This document shows, piece by piece, positions 48,981 to 60,878 of a stretch of DNA of 64,000 nt. Under the pieces are notes generated by a model. That model saw only the letters and a program-made list of their open reading frames with translations. It ran no database searches and had not been told where the DNA came from. The stretch is from Tetrastigma voinierianum (Eukaryota; Streptophyta; Magnoliopsida; Vitales; Vitaceae), in the NCBI GenBank assembly GCA_016808115.1, contig JAEQBH010002448.1, positions 496,001 to 560,000 on the forward strand, in the 5' to 3' direction. The position numbers were made by a program, and so were the translations under genes. Numbering within the stretch: position 1 is the stretch's first letter; every line of letters starts with the position of its first letter.

Positions 48981-50067
48981 CATCATCCTTGAGTATGTTT
49001 AATTCAATATTTTTACATTAATTTTTTATATAAATTATTTACAAATAATATATTTAGATCAATTAGTTATCGTTAAATTGTTTATTTATATCTATTTTGA
49101 TTTTACAAAATATTTTGGTATTAGGTGTCATTTTACTTTCAACAAAATGAAAAAATATGAAGTGAAAGATGATAAATATATGTTTGAATGATAAATCCTT
49201 TTAAAGTTTACCTTTTATCTTTTACATTGAATAAAATAAATTTTAATTTTTATAGTTATCAAATAAAAAATTAATCATATCTTTTCAAATATTTAAATAT
49301 CGATTTTTTTTTAAAATTTTGTTAAAAATTTTCTTATCTTTCTCTTTCTTTTTTTTTTTCTTTTTTAAAAAGAATATGTTTTTTTAAAAAATGTCAATAT
49401 GTGGAAGACCAAATTCTCTAAATTCATCCCCTGTCAATTCTCTAAATTTTACCACTCATCATTCTCCATCTTATTTTTATTTTTTTTCTCTTCATCATTT
49501 CTTCGTCTTTGCCCTACCTATCTCTATCCCTTTTCAATTTTAATTGAAAAACTAGATCATCTCCACATTCAATTTTAAATTCCACTATATATATGTGTTA
49601 AAAAGTTGATAATGTAAAAGAAAAATGAAATTTATTATATTATTTTTTGTGAATATTTGAAAAAAAAATATAGGTTGAATAAAAAACTTAAAAATAGTAA
49701 TAATATTTTATACGTTTTATAAAAAAAAGATAAAAAAAAAAAGAATTAACAAGAAAAAAATTAATCAAATGGCTTGGATCTAGTAATTTTTAAATGTAAA
49801 ATGAAAGACAAAAAAGAAAAATGGAAATAAAAATTTTGTTATTGAAATAGCTCATCTTATTTGAGAGAAGTCAATAAATTCTTTATTAATAACTTATTAT
49901 TTTTAGTTAGTACAAGACTTTTACATTCTTTTAGTTCGGTTTAGATATTTTTAAAATATATCTAATGTCAATAGTTTGGAAATTGATGAATTACATTATA
50001 GAAAAGGAATATGTTTATATTTAATACAACTTTTCAATTGAAGATGTCATCATGTGTGATATTACAT

Positions 50068-50517
50068 GTTTTATTCTCTAATTTGGAGAAGTTGAAACTC
50101 TTCTATCTTGATGAATTGAAGAAGATATGGCATCATCAACTTTCTCGCGATTCATTCTCCAATTTACGAATCCTAAGAGTGGAAGATTGTAGAAGCCTGC
50201 TCAATATCATCCCATGTCATTTGATCAAAAGCTTCAAGAATTTGAAAGAGATAAATGTGAGTTGGTGTTGGAATCTAAAACATGTATTTGATCTTCAAGG
50301 ATGTGATATATATGGTGAGATCCTCCCAAAGTTAGAAATCTTAGAGTTAGAAAACCTAAATGAGCTGAAGGGTATTATATGCAACAATGAGGAGAATGAA
50401 GACACAAGAGGCCTTTTCTCTCCTTCCATGCCTATGAGTTTTCAGAACCTCAAATGTTTATCTATCAATAATTGTGGAAAGAAAGTGGAAGAACATGAAG
50501 TGCTCTTTGGTGAAAAG
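50068..50517 (+). CDS. NLR LRR exon 3, open, but normal splice acceptor lost
   Basis: The module VLFSNLEKLKLFYLDELKKI, then WHHQLSRDSFSNLRILRVED, then LLNIIPCHLIKSFKNLKEIN, then LKHVFDLQG is open for 150 codons to the donor GAAAAG|GTTAGT. The border that is ..tag|GTN in the sister exons is here ttacat|GTT, so the AG is gone. Another AG at 50042-50043 (caattgaag|ATG), with a pyrimidine-rich stretch before it, would add exactly eight codons and keep phase 0. The end of the exon (GLFSPSMPMSFQNLKCLSIN, then CGKKVEEHEVLFGEK) is a typical module end. Confidence 0.8.
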
Positions 50518-52149
50518 GTTAGTTTTCTTCAATTTTTTTTTAAAAATTTTCTCATACTATTTTTGGAAAATACTAACAAAAACATTTCATAAAAATTTGA
50601 AATATTATTCGAATTTTATATTTGTAAATAAAAATAAAAATACTAAATTAATTTTTAATTTTAATTTTACATGATACAATGATTAATAAAGGAATTTTAA
50701 AAGAATAAAGAGATCCTAATTAAACAAAATTTTAAATTTAAAAAACAAGAGTAATAATAAAAAATATCATAATCAGCATTTTCTACCTTCTCAAGAATGG
50801 TGCGAATAGCTTAAAATAAAATGATTTGATTTTTTATATATATTTTAATTAAATTGCATCGTCCCTTCTAGTATTTTCATGTAAATTTGTTATATATAGG
50901 ATTTACTAATAATATCTTTAGGAAATTAATTACCGTTAAATTATTTATTTATATTTATATTTATTTTTATTTTTATTTTATAAAGTATTTCTTTATTAGG
51001 TGATATTTTAATTTTCACAAAATAAAAAAAATATGAAGTAGAAGATTTTAAATATAAGTTTGCGTGATAAGTCTTTTTATCTTTACATTGAATCAAATAA
51101 ACTTTAATTAAAAAAGTAAATTTTAATTAACAAAATAGATAGATATAAAATTTATCATAACTCCTCAAATAATATATATTCTTTGATACTCTCTGCTTTT
51201 GTCCTACCCATCTCTATCTCCTTTATGTTATAATTGAAACATTAGATTTCCTCCAACATTCAATTCTAAATTATTTTATTTGTGGATATTTAATGTTTAG
51301 GTTGAATAAACAACCTTAAAATATTAATAATTTTATAATTTCTATCGAAAAATTAAAAAATGATTCACAAGAAAAATTCAGATAAACTATTTAATAATTG
51401 GTAACATAGTAAATAATATATTATATACATATGATTCAACTTATAATAAAAATGAACAAGTATTAAAAAAATGAACAAAAATATGAAAATTTTAGATAAA
51501 AGACAAAAACATGATAACACAATAGCTAACATATAAAGATAAAGATGCCTTTGAAGCTTAACTTAAATGGTAAAGGAGGGACATAGTACTACAATGATGT
51601 ATTGCAAAATAAATATTTTGATTAAATTAATATTATTTTTATTTAATAATGGAGGGAAAGGAGGTGCATTGTCATTTTGATTAAAAAGCCCAAGTTCAAT
51701 AAGATATTTTAAAAAGTTTTATGTTTCAAATATTTCTAAGAAATTGAAATAATATTTTGAAGGGAAAGTAATGAACTAAGTTAAAATTCTCTCCTAAAAC
51801 TATTTATTTATTTTAATAAAAATAGATTTAAAAAATGAATTTGTTAAAGTATGTTTATGATTTAATATGAAATAATAAATGGTCATATGTGAAAAATAGT
51901 AATGATATATGAAATAAATGAATGATTGATTGTCTTTGCCAACCAAAGCTCTTGATCACCAACCATGAAATATGATTCCTTTTAATTTGCTTCGTAGAAG
52001 TTTTTTTTATGACCTCAAGTTCTCTAAGTATGACAAGCATGAAGAAGTGAATCTTCAAGAGTTAATGAATTATGTTTGAGAAATATTTTTATATTTATCA
52101 TAAATTTATGATGAATGATGTTATGTATTATGATGTATCTTTGTTGTAG

Positions 52150-52563
52150 GTTTCATTCCCGAACCTGGAGGAGTTAAATCTAGATGATCTTTCCATGTTG
52201 AAGAAGATATGGCATCCCCAACACAAATTCTCTGACAAATTACGAACATTAACTGTACGTACTTGTCCTGACTAATAATCTTATCCCATCTCATTTGATA
52301 CGGCTTCAAAATTTGAAAAGTTAGATGTGTATAATTGTGAAGTCCTAGAATATGTGCTTGATCATCAAGGACTTAATAGAGATGATGGAATCCTCCCAAA
52401 AATAGAAGTTCTAAAGTTGCAGAAACTACCTAAATTGAGGCTTACCTTCTACGAGGATAAGAATGAAAACATGCCATATCATTTCTCTCTTTTCAAGTTC
52501 ACGGCTTCGGAGCACATTAAAGAGCTACATATCATTAAATGCGGGACGCCCTTAGATGAGAAG
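52150..52563 (+). pseudogene. NLR LRR exon 4, broken by two compensating indels
   Basis: Acceptor ttgttgtag|GTT and donor GAGAAG|GTTAGT. It reads VSFPNLEELNLDDLSMLKKI, then WHPQHKFSDKLRTLTVRTCP, then a double stop at about 52273. The LRR continues out of frame (NLIPSHLIRLQNLKK) and returns to the first frame at LDVYNCEVLEYVLDHQGLN. The exon length (414 bp) is still a multiple of three. Two indels of opposite effect explain this. Confidence 0.8.
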
Positions 52564-53227
52564 GTTAGTTTTCTCCCATATTTGTTTTGTTTTTTCTTAT
52601 GCCACTTGAAATATTTAGAGACATTTACCATAAAAAATTTTTTTTCTTAAAAAAAAAAAAGTATGAGAAGAGGACATTAATCTTTAATAATAATTTTATT
52701 AAATTAATTTTAAATAATAAACAATTATGAATAATACGTAAATTAAAAATAAGTTGAAAAAATAAAATTTTAAAGTGAAAAATTAATGTTAAAGGGATAA
52801 ATGTATTAATATAAATAATATCTTTAAAAAGGTGAAAAAAAATGGTAGTTATTATTATAGTTTAGAAAGAAAAAAATATTAGGTGCTAATTGAAAATTTT
52901 GCAATGAATTAGAAAAGAGAATTAGTGAACTTTTAATTCAAATAATAATGTTATATTTAAATTTTAATATACTTAGAATTAAATAAAATTTGGGAAAATC
53001 ATGTTAAGATGTTATATTTAATTCAAATAAAATAAGGAAGCACAGTAAGTTTATTGTAATCTAAATAAAAAAAGGTTATAAATATAACAATGAAAAACAA
53101 ATTTAAAAGGGAAATTATTATTATTTTTGTATTAAAGTAGTTGAGAGTTACTTTCGTATCTTAATGTTTATTGCAGCTAAAATTTACAATTATTTATCTC
53201 ATTTAATATATTGTTTTTCTAATGTAG

Positions 53228-53521
53228 GTTTCATTCTCTCCTAATTTGGAGGTTTTGGTTTTAGAAAGATTTTCCAATTTGAAGAAAATAGATTTTGGAA
53301 CCGAGCCAAAATTAAGAAAACTAATATTGAAGAACCTACCGAAGTTAAGCAATATTGGGAGCAATGGTGATGAGAATGCTTTTTTTCCTTTTCAAAAAAA
53401 GGAATCAAAATCAAGCAAGATTTTGTCATCTTCCATGTTCAAGAATTTTCACAATCTCAAAGAGCTGGACATCACTGATTGTGAGATGAAGGAGGATGAG
53501 ATAGACTACATGGAAGGTTAG
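53228..53521 (+). CDS. NLR LRR exon 5, ending in a stop or in a shifted donor
   Basis: The acceptor is aatgtag|GTTTCATTC. It reads VSFSPNLEVLVLERFSNLKK, then LRKLILKNLPKLSNIGSNGD, then FHNLKELDITDCEMKEDEID, then YMEG and TAG at 53519. The same bases contain the usual donor word GAAG|GTTAG at 53517, but here it would leave one extra base (289 bp). Either this became the terminal exon, or a 2-bp loss destroyed the phase. The segment is shorter in its first half than its sister modules: the IWHH part is replaced by IDFGTEP. Confidence 0.75.
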   Translation, partial: VSFSPNLEVLVLERFSNLKKIDFGTEPKLRKLILKNLPKLSNIGSNGDENAFFPFQKKESKSSKILSSSMFKNFHNLKELDITDCEMKEDEIDYMEG

Positions 53522-53594
53522 ATATATATTTTTTTAAATTTCTCTATACTATTTTCTTACTGTTCTTTTAAAATAATGATTAAATTACATTTAT

Positions 53595-54050
53595 TATTGT
53601 TATTTTAATATTTTAAAGCATTAAAATCCATATCTAGATATTTGGACACCATTTTCCTTTTTTTTTTATAATTATTTTCAAAAATATATTATTTTTGTGA
53701 ACATCAAAATAGATGAAACATTTTTAAAAAATAAATAAATCAAACTTTTTCTTTTGCTCCCGAATATGTAGTTTTGTAATTTTATAGCAATATGCTTAAC
53801 TTAGTTAGTAGAACATTCAAAGTTTAAAAAGACAAGACATCTAGGAAGGAGAGGGGTCTTGGGTTCGAGTCCCAATGAGGACAGTTTACTACATTGTAAC
53901 AAAGTGATTAATGGTCAAAAAAATAATTAATTTTTCAATTCTTCATACTTTTTTTTAATGTTTTAAATTTAAATTATATTTCTTGAAAGATAATCATTTT
54001 ATATAGTTTTTATTTTTTGGAAATTATTAGAATGAAAATAACTTTTTACT
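53595..54050. repeat. Left direct repeat flanking the pararetrovirus fragment (contains a SINE-like B box)
   Basis: About 450 bp, repeated at 55735-56190. Shared words include aaagcattaaaatccatatctagatatttgga, ttagttagtagaacattcaaagtttaaaaa, gacatctaggaaggaga, and gaaattattagaatgaaaataactttttac. At ~53853-53880 the left copy has gtcttgggttcgagtcccaatgagg, a good pol III B box, with an A-box-like ttagttagtagaaca before it. The B box is damaged in the right copy. Confidence 0.85.
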
Positions 54051-55734
54051 CTCAATATTATAAGAAACAAGAACCAACAACATTACAAGATTTACAGGAA
54101 GAAATAAAACAAATAAAAATTCAAATTAATGAATTAAAACTTTTCACTCAAAACATTGGTGATCGAATAACAAATTTAGAAAATCAAAAAGAAGTTTTAA
54201 CAAGTGAAACAAATGAGGACTTAGAAACTTTTGTACATAGTATGACTATAGTACAAGAACAGAGATGGTATACAAAAATAACTTTAAAAATAAATCCTGA
54301 TTATCAATCAACTTTTATAGCCTTGATTGACTCAGGAGCTGATTTAAATTGTATACAGGAAGGTTTAATTCCTACTATATATTTTGTAAAAACTTCTCAA
54401 AGATTATCAACAGCTAGTAATGATCCATTGAAGGTTCAATACAAAATACCATAAGGACATATTTGTAAAAATGATATTTGTATTCAAACTTCATTCTTAC
54501 TAGTAAAAAATATAAGCCATCAAATTGTTTTAGGAACCCCTTTCCTAACACAACTTTACCCTTTTCAAATAGATAATCAAGGTTTAAAAACTCATCTGAC
54601 AATCAAGAAATTCTTTTTGAATTTATTAGAGGAATAGAAGTTAAAGAGATAAATCAAGTTCAAGATTTTATAAGTTTACTTCAGCAAAAACAAAAACAAG
54701 TTAAATTTCTTAAAAAAGAAATACAATATAAAAAGACTGAAGAAAATTTAAAATCACAACAAATTCAAGATAGAATTAAAAATATTTAAAAACAAATAGA
54801 AGAAAATCTTTGTTCCTCTATCCCAAATGCATTTTAGAATAGAAAACAACATATGGTTTCATTACCATATGAAAAAGATTTTAATGAAAAACAAATTCCA
54901 ACAAAAGCAAGACCAATTCAAATGAATCTAGAACTTCTTGAATATTGTAAAAAAGAGATTAATGATCTCTTAAACAAAAAATTAATAAGACCAAGTTGTT
55001 CACCATGGAGTTGTGCAGCTTTTTATGTACAGAAAGCTTCAAAAATAGAAAGAGGAACTCCAAGATTAGTGATAAATTACAAACCCTTGAATAAAGTCTT
55101 ACAATGGATTAGGTATCCAATACCTAATAAAAAAGACTTAATTTAAAGGATTTATAATGTAACAATTTTTTCAAAAATTTGATGTAATCACGGATTTTGA
55201 CAAGTCGAATTAAACCAGAAGATAGGTACAAAACTGCATTTACAGTTCCCTTTGGTCATTATGAATGGAATGTAATGCCTTTTGGCCTTAAAAATGCTCA
55301 TTTTGAATTCCAAAATATGATGAATGAAATTTTCAATGAATATACTAGGTTTTCTATAGTATATATTGATGATGTTATCATATTTTCTAATTCAATAGAA
55401 GAGCATTTCAAACATTTAAAAATTTTTCAAAAAATTGTAAGAGATAATGGATTAGTTATCTCAGCCACAAAAATCAAATTGTTTCAAACAAATATTAGAT
55501 TTTTAGGATTTGATAATTTGCTAATAAATTTCGTGATGAAATAAAAGACAAAACCCAACTTCAAAGATTTTTAGATAGCCTCAATTATGTAGCTGATTTT
55601 TATCCAAATCTTAGGATTTTAATTAAGTCTTTATTTCAAAGGTTAAAGAAAAATCCTTTACCATGGTTTGATGAGCATACCCAAGTAGTCAAACAAATCT
55701 AGAGTTAAAGGTATACCAGTTAAGCCTTTATTTA
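54051..55734 (+). pseudogene. Endogenous pararetrovirus fragment (caulimovirid-like protease-reverse transcriptase), broken
   Basis: This is an old viral copy in an NLR intron. The first frame (to a stop at 54452) has a Lys/Glu-rich helical start, then an aspartic protease with LIDSGADLNCI (catalytic Asp at 54329). Stops or shifts follow near 54452, 54787 and 55143. The next frames (54853-55146 and 55197-55544) hold reverse transcriptase: LVINYKPLN in the first, then VMPFGLKNA and the catalytic YIDD (55362-55373), followed by FLGF. The region after 55545 (DFKDFLDSLNY-like words and a PNLR phrase in shifted frames) is the start of RNase H and breaks off by about 55700. Coat and movement proteins are absent. 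The caulimovirid and not gypsy call rests on the protease and post-YIDD wording. It is non-functional. Confidence 0.82.
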
Positions 55735-56195
55735 TTATTATTTCTGTATTTTAAAGCATTAAAATCCATATCTAGATATTTGGACTTTATTCTTTTTTTT
55801 TTTTATAATTATTTTCCAAAAAATATATTATTTTTGTGAACATCAAAATAGATGAAACATTTTAAAATGAAATATAAACTTTTCTTTCTATAATGATATG
55901 TAGTTTTGTAATTTTACTTAGCAACCATCGCCTTTAGTTAGTAGAACATTCAAAGTTTAAAAAGGCCAGACATCTAGGAAGGAGAGAGGGGTCTTGGGTT
56001 AATTTAATGAGAGACGGAGTTTACTACATTGTAACAAAGTGATTAATGGTCAAAAAAATAATTAAATTTTCAATTTTTCATACTTTTTTTTTAATGTTTT
56101 AAATTTAAATTATATTTCTTGAAAGATATTAATTTTATATAGTTTTTTTATTTTTGGGGAAATTATTAGAATGAAAATAACTTTTTATTCAATGA
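55735..56195. repeat. Right direct repeat flanking the pararetrovirus fragment
   Basis: The partner of 53595-54050, less well preserved, with lost B-box bases near 56000. It also ends in gaatgaaaataactttttattc, the phrase that opens the viral frame on the left side. A (TA)n run follows (56203-56266). Confidence 0.8.
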
Positions 56196-56200
56196 ATGAA

Positions 56201-56248
<48 letters not shown>

Positions 56249-56791
56249 TATATATATATGTGTGTTTGTGCTCCAAATTTTAATTCTTGTTTTATTTTAG
56301 GTACATCTCCAAATGAAAAAACTTATTATTTATATAGCATTTTAACTTTATAATATTTTTGATAATTTAAACATCTCCCACATATTTGAAGACAAATGAA
56401 AGGCCACAAGTTCCATTTTGCAATCATAAGGTAAGCTTTTTACTCTCTCCTTATATATATATATATATATATATATTTCTTGATTTTTAATATTCACACA
56501 GTTTATTGATCATTAATAATATATTTCTTAAACTATTTGAAGCTTTAATTTTAAATGATATGAAATAGTGAATAATAAATAAAAATGAAATCATGGAATT
56601 TAGTATTCGCAGAAAATAATAGTACAAGTGATTGAAAATAATTTATTATTATGAATAATCTCCCTAGTTGCTTCATTTTTTAAAATATAATTAGACTTGT
56701 GAATAATCCAAGTTGATAAATTATATTTGAGAAATATATATTTATATTTATCATACATTCAAATCGATAATGTGATGTATTCATATTATAG

Positions 56792-56866
56792 GTTTCATTC
56801 TATATGGATGAGAGGTTGAAACTTGGTAATCTACCAAAGTTAAAGACAAGAATATAGCATGAAAAG
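56792..56866 (+). pseudogene. NLR LRR exon 6, remnant
   Basis: The acceptor is attatag|GTTTCATTC and the donor GAAAAG|GTTAGT. It is only 75 bp: VSFYMDERLKLGNLPKLKTR, then ATA TAG CAT GAA AAG. Compared with the sister phrase LKKIWH, the TGG codon has become TAG and the middle of the module is deleted. Both borders are preserved, which supports the module view. Confidence 0.7.
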
Positions 56867-57763
56867 GTTAGTCTTCTCCCATTTATTACTATTGTTTTTT
56901 TTTCGATTACTCTATTTCTCCCCAATACTATTTTTGAAATCATTGACATAAATATTCTTTAAAAAAATAAATAGATAAAAAAAGTATGAGAAGATTATAT
57001 TAAATTTAGATATAGTTTATATTAGAGATTAATTATCATTCTTTCAAAAATATTGTCAAATCAACCTTATTTAAAAAAAAAAACATAGTAGGTCAAAAAA
57101 CAAATATGAATATTCTATCCATTTGCATCCATATATAATAATTAACATCATTTCTATAACCAAAACCTTTGGTGATTGAATTTAGTATAATACATAATGA
57201 TGTTGTATATGTAATTTAATTATCTATCTGCGAGGGGCCTTCCGGGTAAAAGCTAGGAAGGAAGAACTGTCCTCGCTCAATTTGTTTTTCTTTGACACAA
57301 GTGGAATCAGCAGAAGGAAAATATGCTGAATCCCATAATCATATACCATTAAATTAAAATGCCCCTGGACTCGCTTTTTTTATTTTTATTTTTTTATAGC
57401 TATTCATTTGGAATTACAACATTGTAGTAATCTGCATTCAAGAAGTTTCGAACCATGTTCCCTCCCATCCTTAATGTCTGACCTAGCTCTTATTCGCTCT
57501 CACACCCATTTCTAGTTCATCATTTGATTTTTTTTAGAGCTATGTTTGGCTTTCAAAAATTTTGAGGGAAAATCAAAGGAAAGAAAATAATAAGGAAAAA
57601 TAGAAGAAAATGAATGAAAGAAAATAAGAAGGAAAAATAAAAGAAAAAAAAATGAAAGAAAATAAATAGAATTAAATTACGTGACGTAATCAGGAAATTC
57701 GATATTTTTTGGCTGATGGACAACCTTTGTCGCGGCGAAAAATAAACCTGCATGCATTGTGCC
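56867..57763. other. Unassigned AT/purine-rich stretch after the NLR locus
   Basis: No gene is seen. A gaaaat/gaaagaaaataag purine array lies at 57575-57665; its minus-strand frame is low complexity. gaggggccttccgggtaaaagctagg at ~57232 is a GC-rich island I could not assign. Confidence 0.5.
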
Positions 57764-58039
57764 TGCTGACACCCCTATCTGGGGTCACGTTAACCACCCG
57801 TCGACACAATAGAATTTACGTGGATTTTGGGCTACCCGATACCACATAGTTTGTGTTCATTGCTCCCGGGATCGTATTTCCCTGAAAATATCGACGAGAG
57901 TCTCATTTGTTCGAGGCTACCCAACATACAACCTTTATATCAGTAATCCATAGAGTTTATTTTCAATGCTCTTATCACTGAACATATATTAAAACTAACT
58001 GTTCTAATATGGTTGTGCCATGTATAAAGTCTTGAAATT
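57764..58039 (+). repeat. LTR (TGTGACGCC-like), 5' fragment
   Basis: It starts tgctgacacccctatctggggtcacgttaaccacccgtcgac, a diverged form of the family's 5' end, and runs to aaatt at 58035-58039, where another LTR begins. Confidence 0.65.
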
Positions 58040-60878
58040 TGTGGCGTGACTCGAGGTGTCCGTTGACAACCCGTCAACTCGGAGAAAGTGTCTTGTATCG
58101 CGAGACCCATGCACAGTAAAATGGCCACTTGGGCCCGATACCCGGCACTCATCAAAATACACTAAGCATATTCCAATAGTTCAAGAGTTATTACATTACT
58201 CTTAATACAAACATATTAAAATTTACAATTCTAATACGTGTTATACCAAAAACATCAAAGTCACAACCCGGTTTTCTTCAAAATCAGCCTCTAAGATAAG
58301 CCTTCTTCTCGAACGCTCCTTGTACCTGAAATGATATTCCTTGACGGGGTGGCTTGATTGCCCGTGTGGAATTACCTAAATGGGTTACTCCCCACCTAAG
58401 TGCACATGCAATGATTCAATGTAACACACACTCAAGTAAATACGTGATCCTGCCCAGATGTCTACGTGCCCGACTCATGTCTGAGTCCTCACCGAGCTCA
58501 CTCACACTTGCCTAAGCCATGTATGAGGAAAACACCGTTTCAAAGCTCAAAGCGTTGTTCTTGAAAATACACTACCAGATCTCGGTAAAAATATGAGACT
58601 ACCCTCCGAGAGATGTGTTTGAGAACCTTCCAAAACAATCGTGGGTTCTCACGGCGTGTATTGTAGGACCATCTCCCGATACCATTCTACGGAAGAGCTC
58701 ATCGGTAGAAATTCCTTCGCAACCATGTTGGAACATTTTCTTTTTCATGTCATGCACACACCTAATTTCTAGGTTACCTGATTATAAATGCATTATGCTA
58801 TTTCAACACAATTTATACAACTTTTATGCCAATACATCATCACGCATATATTGACATAAATTAAATCACAACATGTTACTTTATTTTAATCAATAACATC
58901 AGAATTTAGCTCACTTGAGCTAAGCCACCGATTTCCACACAATTACATTACACCTGAAACACATGGATGATTTTTGATTGATTCACACAAACCCGGAACT
59001 ATTTTTAACAGTCCCAAAACAGAACAGTGGGTTGTCCATGGGCAGCCCACTCACCCAACATCGGTTCCACTTTGTGAACCCGAAATCCATGGCCATTTCC
59101 GGCCTCATGCACACCACAACATAATTTATTGAATAAATTCCAACACAAGCCACCCCAATAGTCCGTGGATTGTCCAAAACGGTTCCAACAATTTCCTATA
59201 ATTCGGTCCCAAGTTTTGGGACCGATCAAACGGCCACTCACGGCCTCAATCATACTCAACTATCAACAAAACACTTAAACAAGAGGTAAAGGAAGTAGGA
59301 TAAAACCCTACCTCCACGGGTGCATCGAAAACTCAGTAGGGTCTTAGCGTAGCCACTGTGAGTGGGAAGCGCTTCCTTCTTGGCCGACGTCAGGCCGATC
59401 GAACACCTGGAATCCTAGAGAGAAGTTGCACTTTCTCTCTCTAAAAATCCTCCATTTTTGTCTCACACTTGCCTAAGCCATGTAGCGGCACCGTTTTCAA
59501 AAACAAAGCTTTGTTGTTCTTGAAAACACACTCTGAATTTCGATGCAAAAATAATATGACACCTGCGAGCGAATGTGTTGGAGAACCTTACAAAACAATA
59601 CATGGGTTCCTCGACGTGTATTGGCAGGACCATCTCCCGACACCGATATACCGGAAAATCATCTATTGAAATTCCTTCGCAATCATGTTCGCTTTTATTT
59701 TTCTTTCATGTCATGCACCACACACACCTAATTTCTGATTTACCTCGATTACGCATATGATATGCATTATGCCATTTAAACCGCAATTTATACAACACGT
59801 ACCAATACATCATGTATATATTGACATAGAATTAAACATGTTACTTTATTTTAATCAATAACATCAAATTTAGCTCACTTGAGCTAAACACAATTTCCAC
59901 ACAATTCATGCACACAACACATGAACGATTTTTGGTTCAATTCACACAAACCCGGAACTATTTTTAACGGTCCCAAAACAGAACAGTGGGTTGTCCATGA
60001 GCAGCCCACTCACCTAACATCGGTTCCACTTTGTGAACCCGAAATCCATGGCCATTTCCGGCCTCATGCACACCACAACATAATTTATTGAATAAATTCC
60101 AACACAAGCTGCCCAAATAGTCCGTGGACTGTCCAAAACGGCTCCAACAATTTCCTATAATTTGGTCCCAAGTTTTGGGACCGAACAAACGGCCACTCAC
60201 GGCCTCAATCATACTCAACCATCAACAAAACACTTAAACAAGAGGTAAAACAAGTAGGATAAAACCCCCTACCTCCACGGAGTTCTCGAAAACTCCACGA
60301 AATGATTCCACAGCAGCCCTTGTCGTGGGAAGCAACTTTCTTCTTGGCCAGTGATCAGACGGTGAAACGCTGGAATCTGAAGTTCTTGACTTTTCTATAT
60401 ACAAAAATCTCAGATTTTGAAATTTGAACTCTCCTCACTCCTTTGCACATTTAGGCCCAAAATGGAAAAGCTCTCCTTTTTGTCTCACTTTGCAACATGT
60501 CAGAAGCTTTGGTGGTGGAGAGGGATTTCTTATCCACTCAGCCCGACCACTTTGACTTCTCTACCCGATGACATCATGCCATGTGTCAACATTGGATATT
60601 ACCTTGAGCTCAAGTTGACTGAACCTGTGTTTGACACGTGGCATACTGTGTGCCACTCAAAATCGCCAAGTGTGCAAGCGAATGCTCGTTTCTCAGAAAA
60701 TTACATTAAATTATTTGTCTCGAGGCGAAGAAAATCGGCAGTGGTAGCTAGATTTACAGCGAACGATTCAACAGGTGAAATCCGTTTAGATCATCGAGAT
60801 TTAGAAAAATTTTGGATTTTTACCGAAATTACGATTTTGCCATTTTTCGAAAAAATAAGATTTTCTCGGGGTTTCACA
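58040..60878 (+). mobile_element. Solo LTR (TGTGACGCC family) with an internal ~960-bp tandem duplication
   Basis: It starts TGTGGCGTGACTCGAGG and ends TTTTCTCGGGGTTTCACA. The flanks are aaatt on the left and gaatt on the right, probably an aged target-site duplication. The stretch 58501-59461 is repeated at 59462-60415: both begin tcacacttgcctaagccatgta and both contain acagtgggttgtccatg and aagttttgggaccga. This explains the extra length of 2839 bp. The 198-codon open frame at 60417-61013 crosses the LTR end into the next repeat and is not a gene. Confidence 0.85.

Noticed and set aside
53853..53880. Possible tRNA gene (ggttcgagtcc present)
   Set aside because: Only the B-box and a weak A-box are seen. 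No acceptor stem or cloverleaf can be formed, so SINE-like is the better call.
53595..56195. Complete LTR retrotransposon with 450-bp LTRs
   Set aside because: The flanking repeats lack TG...CA ends, no primer-binding site follows the left one, and the internal frames look caulimovirid and not gypsy or Copia. Not fully excluded.
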